Positions 54,672 to 62,274 of a stretch of DNA of 64,000 nt are shown one piece after another. The DNA is from Bordetella genomosp. 9 (lineage in GTDB: Bacteria > Pseudomonadota > Gammaproteobacteria > Burkholderiales > Burkholderiaceae_B): positions 248,001 through 312,000 of the forward strand of contig NZ_NEVJ01000002.1 in the NCBI RefSeq assembly GCF_002261425.1, read 5' to 3'. Numbering within the stretch: position 1 is the stretch's first letter; each line of letters starts with the position of its first letter. The notes under the pieces were generated by a model. The model saw only the letters and a list, made by a program, of their open reading frames with translations. It did not search any database and was not told the DNA's origin. A program made the position numbers and the translations under genes.

Positions 54672-54700
54672 AGACTAAGAGCAAGGTCGGGGTGGGTCAA
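54672..54700 (-). promoter_or_regulatory. Sigma70-like promoter of the Tat-type Bug gene
   Basis: On the minus strand, TTGACC (54695-54700) and TAGTCT (54672-54677) are spaced 17 bp. Transcription should begin near 54665, giving a leader of about 100 bases. Confidence 0.58.
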
Positions 54701-54720
54701 ATAGGTGTTTGGCGCGGGGG

Positions 54721-54737
54721 TATACATTTTTGATATG
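54721..54737. promoter_or_regulatory. LysR operator site D
   Basis: TATACATTTTTGATATG, differing from site C only in its first base. It is centred at about -64 from the predicted Bug transcription start. The 366-bp gap 54566-54931 also contains the palindrome at 54814; the rest shows nothing further. Confidence 0.74.
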
Positions 54738-54813
54738 CGGGTCGCGGCGCTGGCCGGCGTGGGAAGCAGCCCGCGCGACTAGACAGGATGGTGTGATTTC
54801 AGGGTAAACCCCA

Positions 54814-54838
54814 GGTCAATAATATTGACCGATTGTAT
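54814..54838 (+). promoter_or_regulatory. Operator-like palindrome and shared motif (copy 1)
   Basis: GGTCAATA-A-TATTGACC is a perfect 8-bp inverted repeat at 54814-54830. It continues into TATTGACCGATTGTAT (54823-54838), which recurs in altered form at 55893 and 59863. It covers the -35 box of the promoter below, so a repressor bound here would block it. Confidence 0.5.
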
Positions 54839-54853
54839 GACGAGATTTAGTCT
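54825..54853 (+). promoter_or_regulatory. Candidate promoter of the dehydrogenase-MFS cluster
   Basis: TTGACC at 54825-54830 and TAGTCT at 54848-54853 are spaced 17 bp, with transcription expected near 54860. The -35 lies within the palindrome. Confidence 0.45.
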
Positions 54854-54931
54854 TGGCATGAGCCTGGGCGGGCATCGCGCCGCGCCGGCCATCGCGCACA
54901 TCGATCACGCCTATACAGACAAGGTTTCCCC

Positions 54932-55837
54932 ATGACGCAATCCCCCCCGCATCGCATCGGTTTCATCGGCCTGGGCATGATGGGCACGCCCATGTCGCGC
55001 TGCCTGGCCAACGCGGGCTTCTCCCTGTTCCTGGCGGACGCAGACGCCGCACGCACCGACACCCTCTGCAAGGAGCTGAACGCCGCCGCCCTGACGGAGG
55101 ACAACGCCGGCACGCTCGACGCCCTGGTCACCATGCTGCCCAATTCCGCCATCGTCGAAAGCGTCCTGCTGGGCGATGGCGCCGCAGGCTGGGCCAGCCG
55201 CCTGAAGCGGGGCGCCGTGGTCATCGACATGAGTTCATCCGAACCCGCGCGTTCCCGCGACCTGGGCGCGACCTTGCGCGACATGGGCCTGTCCTATCTG
55301 GACGCGCCTGTCTCCGGCGGCGTCAGGCGCGCCACGGACGGCAGCCTGGCCATCCTGGTGGGCGGAGATCCGGCGGTCCTGGAACGCTGCATGCCGCTGC
55401 TGCAAGCCATGGGCAAGAGCATCCTGCGCATCGGCGACGCGGGGGCCGGCCACGCGGCCAAGGCCTTGAACAACTACGTGTCCGCGGCCGGCCTGCTGGC
55501 CACCGTCGAAGCCCTGCACGTGGCGGCGCGCTTCGGCATCGACCCGTCGGTCATGACGGACGTGCTCAATGCCTCCACCGGGCGCAGCAATACCTCTGAA
55601 AACAAGGTCAAGCAGTTCATGCTGAGCGGATCCTATGCATCCGGCTTTTTCATGCAGCTGATGAACAAGGACCTGAAGATCGCGCGCGCGCTGGCCGCGA
55701 CGGTGGACTATCCCTTGCGCGTCGGCGAGACCGTGACCGACGTCTGGGACCAGGTTTCCCAGGACGCCACGCCCACCACGGACCACACCGAGATGTACCG
55801 CATGCTGGACCCCGACGCCGGCGCCCGCCATTCCTGA
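54932..55837 (+). CDS. Beta-hydroxyacid dehydrogenase (HIBADH family), copy 1
   Basis: A 301-residue NAD(P)-dependent enzyme of the 3-hydroxyisobutyrate/tartronate-semialdehyde reductase family. The cofactor motif GFIGLGMMGTPMSRCL is at about 9-24, the substrate motif DAPVSGGVRRA near 124, and the catalytic Lys is in GHAAKALNNYV near 172. It is the first gene of a same-strand cluster running to 58998. Its substrate is a beta-hydroxy acid, not further resolved. Confidence 0.9.
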   Translation: MTQSPPHRIGFIGLGMMGTPMSRCLANAGFSLFLADADAARTDTLCKELNAAALTEDNAGTLDALVTMLPNSAIVESVLLGDGAAGWASRLKRGAVVIDMSSSEPARSRDLGATLRDMGLSYLDAPVSGGVRRATDGSLAILVGGDPAVLERCMPLLQAMGKSILRIGDAGAGHAAKALNNYVSAAGLLATVEALHVAARFGIDPSVMTDVLNASTGRSNTSENKVKQFMLSGSYASGFFMQLMNKDLKIARALAATVDYPLRVGETVTDVWDQVSQDATPTTDHTEMYRMLDPDAGARHS

Positions 55838-55892
55838 ACCCTGCGCATTGCCGCCGGCCGTCCGGCGGAAATTTTTTGCCCGGATTGCAATA

Positions 55893-55908
55893 AGACAATC
55901 TGTCAATA
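55893..55908 (-). promoter_or_regulatory. Shared motif (copy 2) before the MFS gene
   Basis: On the minus strand TATTGACAGATTGTCT, 25 bp before the MFS ATG. The surrounding plus-strand DNA has a direct repeat, CAATAAGACAAT at 55888 and CAATAAGATCAAT at 55904, 16 bp apart. No clear promoter was recognised with it. Confidence 0.42.
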
Positions 55909-55933
55909 AGATCAATAACGTGGAAGGAGCAAC

Positions 55934-57310
55934 ATGGCTACATTCGTACAGGCCGGCCACGCGCCCGCCATCGAGGCCTCCGTCGAGCAGAAACGCCGCA
56001 ATGCCATCAAGGGCGCGTTCTTCTCGGAATTCATCGACATGTTCGACATCTACCTGCCGGTGGTCGTGCTGGCGCCGGTGCTGTTCTACTTCCAGCCGCG
56101 CGGCGTGGCGCCGGCGACCGAAGCGATCCTGGCATCGCTGGTGTTCATCACCACGCTGCTGGGTCGTCCCATCGGCGCGTTGATCTTCGGCATGGTGGCA
56201 GACCGCATCGGCCGGCGCATGGCATCGATCTGGTCCGTGTCGGGATTCGGCGTGGTGACGCTGCTGATCGGACTGCTGCCCGGCTACGACAGCATAGGCA
56301 TCGCGTCCTACCTGCTGCTGGTGGCGCTGCGCTTCATCGACGGGATATTCCTGGGCGGGGGCTACACCGGCGCGATGCCCCTGGCCATCGAATACTCGCG
56401 CAAATCGCAGCGCGGCTTCGTCGGCGGCCTGATACTCGCGGGCTTCCCGGCGGCCTATGTCTGCATCAACCTGGTGGCGATGCTGATGTTCGCCCTGTTT
56501 CCGCTGGACGGCCCGCAGTCGCCCTACGCCCAGGTGGGCTGGCGCATCCCCTTCCTGATCGGCGCGGTGCTGGCCGGCGTGCTGGCCTGGTACTACATCC
56601 ACAAGGTCGCCGAATCCGAAATCTGGCAGACCGAGGCGAAGAAGGGCGCCGCCGCCAGGAACCCGGCCAAGGCCGCGGAACGGGCCCGGGACAAGCTGCC
56701 CCTGATGGACCTGGTCAGCGGCCGCAGCGGCCGCAACCTGCTGCAGGTCCTGCTGCTGATGACCGGCTTCTGGCTGACGCAGAACCTGATCACGATCTAC
56801 ATGCCGACTGGCCTGCTCTCGGGCACGCTGCACATGAGCGCCTTCGATACGGCCGCCACGCTGCTGGTCTGCTATGCGGCGCTGTTCTTCAGCTATATCG
56901 CCTCGGGCGTGCTGGGCCAGCGCATCGGCCGCCGCCGCTTCTTCCTGCTGGCCGCGCCGCTGATCGCCACCGTGGGCGCGGTGCTGTTCTATCTGCTGTC
57001 GCACGCGGCGGGCATGCCCCTGCCGGTGATCATGCTGCTGGTGGTAGTGCTGTCGGTCCTGGTGACGTCGCCGTGGGGCGTCATCGTCACGTACATCAAC
57101 GAGCGCTTCGTGACGGACGTGCGCGCGACCGGCTTCGGCGTCGGCTTCAGCCTGTCCGTGATCATTCCCTCGTTCTACGCCTTCTACATGAACTGGCTGG
57201 GCCGCTTCATGCCCATGCGGGCCACGCCGGTGGCGCTGCTGGTCATCGGGGCGGTGATCGGCACGATAGGCGCCTTGATGGGCCCCGAAACGCGGGACGT
57301 CGATTTCTGA
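55934..57310 (+). CDS. MFS transporter, metabolite:H+ symporter type
   Basis: A 458-residue inner-membrane carrier with about 12 hydrophobic segments. GRPIGALIFGMVADRIGRRMASIWS near residues 75-99 is the MFS signature loop after helix 2, and YTGAMPLAIEYSRKSQRG follows helix 4. A basic linker of about 20 residues sits in the middle (KGAAARNPAKAAERARDK). GGAGC precedes the ATG. It lies between two dehydrogenase genes, so it probably imports their substrate acid. Confidence 0.9.
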   Translation: MATFVQAGHAPAIEASVEQKRRNAIKGAFFSEFIDMFDIYLPVVVLAPVLFYFQPRGVAPATEAILASLVFITTLLGRPIGALIFGMVADRIGRRMASIWSVSGFGVVTLLIGLLPGYDSIGIASYLLLVALRFIDGIFLGGGYTGAMPLAIEYSRKSQRGFVGGLILAGFPAAYVCINLVAMLMFALFPLDGPQSPYAQVGWRIPFLIGAVLAGVLAWYYIHKVAESEIWQTEAKKGAAARNPAKAAERARDKLPLMDLVSGRSGRNLLQVLLLMTGFWLTQNLITIYMPTGLLSGTLHMSAFDTAATLLVCYAALFFSYIASGVLGQRIGRRRFFLLAAPLIATVGAVLFYLLSHAAGMPLPVIMLLVVVLSVLVTSPWGVIVTYINERFVTDVRATGFGVGFSLSVIIPSFYAFYMNWLGRFMPMRATPVALLVIGAVIGTIGALMGPETRDVDF

Positions 57311-57323
57311 AAGGATGGTTGCC

Positions 57324-58214
57324 ATGCGCAATGACAAAGTGGGTTTCATCGGCCTGGGCAATATGGGCGGACGCATGACGCGGCGCCTGGTGGACGCCGG
57401 CATCCCGGTGCTGGGCTTCGATACGGATGCATCGCGCGCCGCCGCGTGCGGGGCGACGGCGGCGGGTAGCGTGCGCGACGTCGTCCAGGCCTGCGACGTG
57501 GTGCTGATGTCGCTGCCCGACAGCCACGTCGTCGAGGCGGTCGTGGAAGGCCCGGACGGCGTGCTGGCGCATTGCCGGGCCGGCCAGACCGTGGTCGACC
57601 TGAGCACCGCGGCCGCCAGCTCGACCAAGCGGCTGCATGGCGTGTTTCGCGACAAGGGCGTGCATTACATCGACGCCGGCATTTCCGGCGGCGCGGCCGC
57701 GGCCGAGAAGGGCACGCTGACGTTGATGATGGGCGGCGACGCGCAAGCCGTGGACGCCGTGCGCTGGGTTTTCCAGCCCTTCAGCACGAAGGCGCTGCAT
57801 ATGGGCGCCAGCGGCGCCGGCCACACCACCAAGCTGCTGAACAACTTCCTGAACGCCGTCAGCCTGGCGGCCACTGCCGAAGTCATGGTGGCGGGCAAGA
57901 AGGCGGGCCTGGATCTGCACCAGCTGCTGGACGTACTGAATAGCAGCAGCGGCGTGAACTTCGCCACGCAGAACCGCTTTCCGCACATCGTCGATGGCAA
58001 TTACCTGGAAGGCGGCCTGACCAGCAAGCTCATGACCAAGGACGTGGTGCTGTACGTGGACCTGGCGCACGAACTGGGCGTCGCGTCGTTCAACGCGTCC
58101 GGCCCCATGTCCTGCTTCGGCCTGGCCACGGCGCTGGGCTACGGGGACAAGATCAGCAACCGCGTCGTCGACGCGATCGGCGACGTGTCGGGCGGCGTCC
58201 GGCTCAAGGACTGA
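57324..58214 (+). CDS. Beta-hydroxyacid dehydrogenase (HIBADH family), copy 2
   Basis: A 296-residue relative of the protein at 54932. Motifs are GFIGLGNMGGRMTRRLVDAG near 7-26, IDAGISGGAAAAEKGTL near 117 and the Lys in GHTTKLLNNFLNA near 168. The ATG at 57324 is chosen because AAGGA lies eight bases before it; one at 57315 overlaps that site. Two such enzymes in one cluster may act on different stereoisomers or successive intermediates. It is 13 bp after the MFS gene. Confidence 0.9.
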   Translation: MRNDKVGFIGLGNMGGRMTRRLVDAGIPVLGFDTDASRAAACGATAAGSVRDVVQACDVVLMSLPDSHVVEAVVEGPDGVLAHCRAGQTVVDLSTAAASSTKRLHGVFRDKGVHYIDAGISGGAAAAEKGTLTLMMGGDAQAVDAVRWVFQPFSTKALHMGASGAGHTTKLLNNFLNAVSLAATAEVMVAGKKAGLDLHQLLDVLNSSSGVNFATQNRFPHIVDGNYLEGGLTSKLMTKDVVLYVDLAHELGVASFNASGPMSCFGLATALGYGDKISNRVVDAIGDVSGGVRLKD

Positions 58215-58233
58215 AGAACAGGAAGCGACAGCC

Positions 58234-58998
58234 ATGGAAATGACGGAACGGCAACACGCGCTCAAGGACGCGTTCATCCGCCTGCGCGGCGCCTGGGGGC
58301 CGGAATGGGAAAGCATCCTGCGCCTGGATGCCGGCTTCTTCGAAGCCTATCTGAACCTGGCCGCCGTGCCCTGGAAGAAGAACCATCTGGAAGACAAGGT
58401 CAAGGATTTCATCCACATCGCCGCCGACGCCGCCGCGACCCAGCTGTATCGCCCGGGCATACGCACCCATATCGAATCCGCGATCCGTCACGGCGCCACC
58501 CGCGAAGAATTGATGGAAGTGCTGGTGCTGACCAGCACCCTGGGCATCCATGCGTCGAATGTGGGCGTACCGGTGCTGCTGGAAGTCCTGCGCGAAGAAG
58601 GGTTGCGCGATGCGCCCGCGCCGCTGGACGCGCGCCGCGAGGCGCTGAAGGCGGACTTCCGCACGCAGCGCGGCTACTGGCACGAAACCTTCGAAGGCCT
58701 GCTGGAACTGGATCCGGAGTTCTTCCAGGCCTATCTGGATTTCTCGTCGGTGCCCTGGCGCGCCGGCGTGCTGCCGCCCAAGGTCAAGGAGCTGATGTAC
58801 TGCGCCTTCGACGCGTCGGCCACGCACCTCTATGTGCCGGGACTGAAGCTGCACATGCGCAATGCGCTGGGCTACGGCGCCACGGCCCATGAGCTCATGG
58901 AGATGCTGGAGATCGTGAGCACCATCGGCATCCATGCGGCGGAAGTCGGGGCGCCCATCCTGGAACAGGCGTGGGCGGCGCGCGGCGACCCGCGCTAG
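58234..58998 (+). CDS. Tandem carboxymuconolactone-decarboxylase-like protein
   Basis: A 254-residue soluble protein made of two similar halves of about 125 residues. Each has the order WE(S/T)xLxLxxxFFxAYL, a KVK-(D/E) segment, GI/LK-H-xxxA-xxxGAT and an E(V/I)...GIHA helix. The CxxC of AhpD peroxidases is absent, so it belongs to the decarboxylase/dehydratase-like side; the His in each GIHA or RTH segment may be catalytic. It lies 19 bp after the dehydrogenase and ends the plus-strand cluster. Confidence 0.86.
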   Translation: MEMTERQHALKDAFIRLRGAWGPEWESILRLDAGFFEAYLNLAAVPWKKNHLEDKVKDFIHIAADAAATQLYRPGIRTHIESAIRHGATREELMEVLVLTSTLGIHASNVGVPVLLEVLREEGLRDAPAPLDARREALKADFRTQRGYWHETFEGLLELDPEFFQAYLDFSSVPWRAGVLPPKVKELMYCAFDASATHLYVPGLKLHMRNALGYGATAHELMEMLEIVSTIGIHAAEVGAPILEQAWAARGDPR

Positions 58999-59015
58999 CG
59001 GCCCGCCGCGCAGGC

Positions 59016-59810
59016 CTACTGCCGGGGCGGCACGTGCAGGGCGGCCACCAGCCCGGCCAGGGCGGGCGACGGCGGCGGATAGCGCAGCAGCACCTGCGGG
59101 TCGTGCCCCGGCACGATGTGGGCATGGCTGTCGGCCAGCGCATCCAGGCGGCGATGTCCTTCCAGCATCTCGCCGACGTTGAAGACGGCGGGGAAGGGCC
59201 GTCCTTCCTCCATGTTCCGGTAATAGTGCGACGCGTCGGACGCCAGCACGACCCAGCCGCGCGCCGTATGCACCCTGACCACCTGCAGGCCCCGCGTGTG
59301 CCCGCCGATATGGTGCACCGTGATGCCCGGGGCGATGTCGGCGTCGCCGTCATGGAATTGGACCCGGCCCGCATAGACCTGCTCCACCATCTGCAGCACG
59401 TCGCGCAGGTTGAAGGCTTCGGCGATGCAGCGATGCGCCATGTAGCGGCCCGTGGCGTATTCCATTTCGCGGTCCTGCAGATGGAAGGTGGCCTTGGGAT
59501 AGGCAGCCAGGTTGCCCACATGGTCGTAATGCATATGGGTGACGATCAGGTCGCGTACCGCGTCGACGTCGACGTCCATCAGTTTCAGGGCGTCGCGCAT
59601 GGGATGGATCAGCTTGCGGCCCCGCTTGCGGGCTTCTTCGGCATCGAAGCCGGCATCGACCACCCACACGCGCGCGGCATCGCGTATCAGCCACACGAAA
59701 TAGTCCATGGGCATGGGCCCGTCATGCGGATCGCCGCCGATGAAATTGGCGCTGGCCGTGCGCTGATGTTCGCCGTACTTGATCGCGAAGACTTCGTACT
59801 CGGGCAGCAT
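59016..59810 (-). CDS. MBL-fold metallo-hydrolase, N-acyl-homoserine-lactonase-like family
   Basis: A 264-residue metallo-beta-lactamase-fold enzyme. The zinc motif THMHYDHVGN is near residues 94-103, a further His is in IGGHTRG near 172, the Asp in VLASDASHYY near 193 and the last His in IVPGHDPQV near 240. The layout is that of AiiA-type lactonases, but lactone hydrolysis in a catabolic pathway is equally likely. GGAGA precedes the ATG at 59810. It converges on the tandem CMD gene and has its own promoter. Confidence 0.9.
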   Translation of the reverse strand: MLPEYEVFAIKYGEHQRTASANFIGGDPHDGPMPMDYFVWLIRDAARVWVVDAGFDAEEARKRGRKLIHPMRDALKLMDVDVDAVRDLIVTHMHYDHVGNLAAYPKATFHLQDREMEYATGRYMAHRCIAEAFNLRDVLQMVEQVYAGRVQFHDGDADIAPGITVHHIGGHTRGLQVVRVHTARGWVVLASDASHYYRNMEEGRPFPAVFNVGEMLEGHRRLDALADSHAHIVPGHDPQVLLRYPPPSPALAGLVAALHVPPRQ

Positions 59811-59846
59811 GGGTGTCTCCTTCGTTCTTCCGCTCTGGATCGAGCG

Positions 59847-59876
59847 ATCATAGGTGAAGGTCTGACAGTCAGTCAA
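59847..59876 (-). promoter_or_regulatory. Sigma70 promoter of the MBL-fold gene
   Basis: On the minus strand, TTGACT (59871-59876) and TATGAT (59847-59852) are spaced 18 bp; transcription is expected near 59840, 30 bases before the ATG. Confidence 0.6.
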
Positions 59877-59878
59877 TA
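59863..59878 (-). promoter_or_regulatory. Shared motif (copy 3) over the MBL promoter
   Basis: On the minus strand TATTGACTGACTGTCA, matching copies 1 and 2 as TATTGACNGAYTGT. It covers the -35 box, as copy 1 does, which fits a repressor site. It also contains the short palindrome TGACAGTCAGTCA. Confidence 0.45.
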
Positions 59879-59969
59879 ATACAATCTTAGGCCCGACTTG
59901 CGGGTATCATGCATCCGCGAACGGCGGGTAGCCGTTCCGGGACGTTTCGGGACACAAGGAGATGAAGGG

Positions 59970-60296
59970 ATGATCGTCGAAATGCGCGTCTACCACTGCG
60001 CTCCGGGCCGCCTGCCGGCCCTGCACGAGCGCTTCACCAACATCACGCTGGACTTCTTCAAGAAGTACGGCATCGAGCAGATCGGTTTCTGGACCACGCT
60101 GGTGGGCAACAGCAATCATGCGCTGACCTATCTGTTGAAGTGGGAAAGCCTGGCCGAGCGCGAGCAGAAGTGGAACGCCTTCCAGGCCGATCCCGAATGG
60201 GTGCGCCAGCGCAACGCGACGGAAGCCGAAAAGCCGATCGTCGAGCGCGTCGAAAACCAGTTCCTGGCGCCGACCGCGTATTCGGCCATGCGCTGA
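59970..60296 (+). CDS. NIPSNAP-family small protein
   Basis: A 108-residue dimeric alpha+beta-barrel-type protein starting MIVEMRVYHCAPGRLPALHERF, with GFWTTLVGNSNHALTYLLKWES in the middle. Such proteins often accompany degradation genes without a known reaction. GAAGGG precedes the ATG at 59970. It is divergent from the MBL gene and may share the control region with it. Confidence 0.88.
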   Translation: MIVEMRVYHCAPGRLPALHERFTNITLDFFKKYGIEQIGFWTTLVGNSNHALTYLLKWESLAEREQKWNAFQADPEWVRQRNATEAEKPIVERVENQFLAPTAYSAMR

Positions 60297-60422
60297 GTGC
60301 CTTGACGGCCTGCGCGTGGCCGGCTTGGGGCCGGCTCGGAGCCGACCCTGGGCACTGGCCTGCACGGCTGGTCCGGGCATGCCGTTTGCTGGCGGATACG
60401 GTTCACTTCGGGGAGAAGCACC

Positions 60423-60632
60423 ATGAACTCAGGCCGCGACGGGCGCACCGTACAACACGGCGGTAGTTTCTACCACTTCCGCACCGTGGAACAGGCCACC
60501 GGCTTCTATCGCGGCATCCAGGAAGGCAAGAGCGTCGAGTCCTGCCGCCAGCGTTGGCGGCCCAGCCTGGTGCAGGTGGCCGTGGCCCCGCGGGTGGCGC
60601 CGCTCGCCGGGCAGCCGGCGCCCCCGAACTGA
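60423..60632 (+). CDS. Small hypothetical protein (69 residues)
   Basis: I do not recognise this family. GGGGAGA lies seven bases before the ATG. The first 48 residues (TVQHGGSFYHFRTVEQATGFYRG, then CRQRWRP) look like folded protein with aromatic residues and one Cys, while the last 20 are Pro/Ala-rich. No signal peptide or membrane span. It ends 2 bp before the stop of msrA on the other strand. Codon pattern and ribosome site support a real gene. Confidence 0.6.
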   Translation: MNSGRDGRTVQHGGSFYHFRTVEQATGFYRGIQEGKSVESCRQRWRPSLVQVAVAPRVAPLAGQPAPPN

Positions 60633-60634
60633 CC

Positions 60635-61357
60635 TTACTTGACCGCCACCAGGACGGGCTGCTCCTGGTAGATGTCGGCGAACATGTGCTTCAGGTTGTC
60701 GACCTTGGGCAGGTCATTGAACACGATGTACGGATAGCGGGGATTGTTCACCAGGAAATTCTGGTGGTAGGCCTCGGCGGGATAGAAGCCGCGCAGATTT
60801 TCCAGCGTGGTGACGATGGGTTTGCCATAGACCCCGGCCCGATCGAGCTGCGCGATATAGGCCTTGGCGACGCGTTGCTGCGTTTCATTGCTGGTGAAAA
60901 TGGTGGAACGGTACTGCGTGCCGGTGTCCGGCCCCTGGCGATTCAGCTGGGTGGGATCGTGGGCCACCGAGAAATACACCTGCAGCAGCTTGCCGTAGCT
61001 GACCTGGCGCGGATCGTAAGTGACCTGGACGGATTCGGCGTGCCCGGTGTCGCCGCCGCTGACCCGATCGTAGCTCGCGGTGCCCGGCTTGCCGCCCGCG
61101 TACCCGGACACGGCCTGGGTCACGCCGCGCACGTGCTGGAACACACCTTGCACGCCCCAGAAACAGCCGCCGGCGAACACGGCGGTTTCCGTCGCCGCCG
61201 TGGTGGCGGGTTCGTCCAGTGCGGGCGGCGGGATGACGACCGCGTCCTCGGCCGCCACGGCCGGCGCATGGCCGGCGAACAGGGCGGCGGCAACGGCGGC
61301 GCCGGCGGCCAGGACCAGGGCGGGGAATCTGGCGCGGGAGAGTATGGCGAACGGCAT
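60635..61357 (-). CDS. msrA: Peptide-methionine (S)-S-oxide reductase MsrA, exported
   Basis: A 240-residue enzyme that repairs S-epimers of oxidised methionine. The catalytic Cys is in [15 protein letters not shown] near residues 60-74, with [20 protein letters not shown] and [17 protein letters not shown] family motifs. An N-terminal signal segment ([24 protein letters not shown]) sends it to the periplasm, which is less usual than the cytoplasmic form. No second reductase gene or MsrB domain is adjacent. It converges on the 69-residue gene. Confidence 0.92.
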   Translation of the reverse strand: MPFAILSRARFPALVLAAGAAVAAALFAGHAPAVAAEDAVVIPPPALDEPATTAATETAVFAGGCFWGVQGVFQHVRGVTQAVSGYAGGKPGTASYDRVSGGDTGHAESVQVTYDPRQVSYGKLLQVYFSVAHDPTQLNRQGPDTGTQYRSTIFTSNETQQRVAKAYIAQLDRAGVYGKPIVTTLENLRGFYPAEAYHQNFLVNNPRYPYIVFNDLPKVDNLKHMFADIYQEQPVLVAVK

Positions 61358-61554
61358 GGCGGACTCCTTGGAAGGTACGGGGCATTATCCCGCGCGCCCG
61401 CGCCCGCAAACTTAAATTAAACGTGATATTCGCCCGCGGGCGCCGACAGCGGCGCCGCGCTGCGCGACAATAGCCGCCGGATTACCGCCGGGCGCCTGCC
61501 CACGTCCGACCCCGCCCGCGCCGCCGTGCCGCCCGAGCCACCGCCACCATCGCC

Positions 61555-62274
61555 ATGACTACCCTGAAACGCATCCTGATCGTCGAAGACGACGCCCACA
61601 TCGCCGAACTGCTGCGCCTGCATCTGCGCGACGAGGGCTATGACGTCGTCCACGCGGCGGATGGCGACAACGGCCTGCGCCTGCTGGAAGGCGGCGGCTG
61701 GGATCTGCTGGTGCTGGATTTGATGCTGCCCGGCGTCGACGGCCTGGAAATCTGCCGGCGCGCGCGGGCGATGAGCCGCTATACGCCCATCATCATCACC
61801 AGCGCCCGCGCCAGCGAAGTGCATCGCATCATCGGCCTGGAGCTGGGCGCCGACGATTACCTGGCCAAGCCCTTCTCCATGATGGAACTGGTGGCGCGCG
61901 TGAAGGCCTTGCTGCGCCGGGTCGATGCCCTGGCCCGGGATGCCCGCATGGAAGGCGGCACCCTCGAACTGGCCGGCTTGCGCATCGATCCGATCGCGCG
62001 CGTGGCCCAGGTCGACGGCAAGGACGTCGACCTGACGCCGCGCGAGTTCGACCTGCTGTATTTCTTCGCCCGCCATCCGGGCAAGATCTTTTCCCGGATG
62101 GAGCTGCTGCATCACGTCTGGGGCTACCAGCATGACGGCTATGAGCACACGGTCAACACCCACATCAACCGCCTGCGCCTGAAAGTGGAGGCGGATCCGG
62201 CGGAACCCCGGCGCATCCTGACCGTATGGGGCAAGGGCTACCGTTACGCGACCGGCGCCGGGGAAGACGCATGA
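61555..62274 (+). CDS. OmpR-family response regulator
   Basis: A 239-residue DNA-binding regulator. The receiver domain (about 5-118) has acidic pair EDD at 11-13, phosphoacceptor Asp55 in LVLDLMLPGVDG and Lys in YLAKPFS. The C-terminal winged helix has LTPREFDLLYFFARHPGKIFSR, VWGYQHDGYEHTVNTHINRLR and GKGYRYA. The histidine kinase gene starts inside its last codon (ATGA overlap), so the two are one operon. Confidence 0.94.
   Translation: MTTLKRILIVEDDAHIAELLRLHLRDEGYDVVHAADGDNGLRLLEGGGWDLLVLDLMLPGVDGLEICRRARAMSRYTPIIITSARASEVHRIIGLELGADDYLAKPFSMMELVARVKALLRRVDALARDARMEGGTLELAGLRIDPIARVAQVDGKDVDLTPREFDLLYFFARHPGKIFSRMELLHHVWGYQHDGYEHTVNTHINRLRLKVEADPAEPRRILTVWGKGYRYATGAGEDA

Noticed and set aside
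59016..59810. Quorum-quenching AHL lactonase as a firm call
   Set aside because: The fold and zinc motif are right for the family, but its neighbours are catabolic genes and the acyl-chain pocket cannot be judged from sequence alone.
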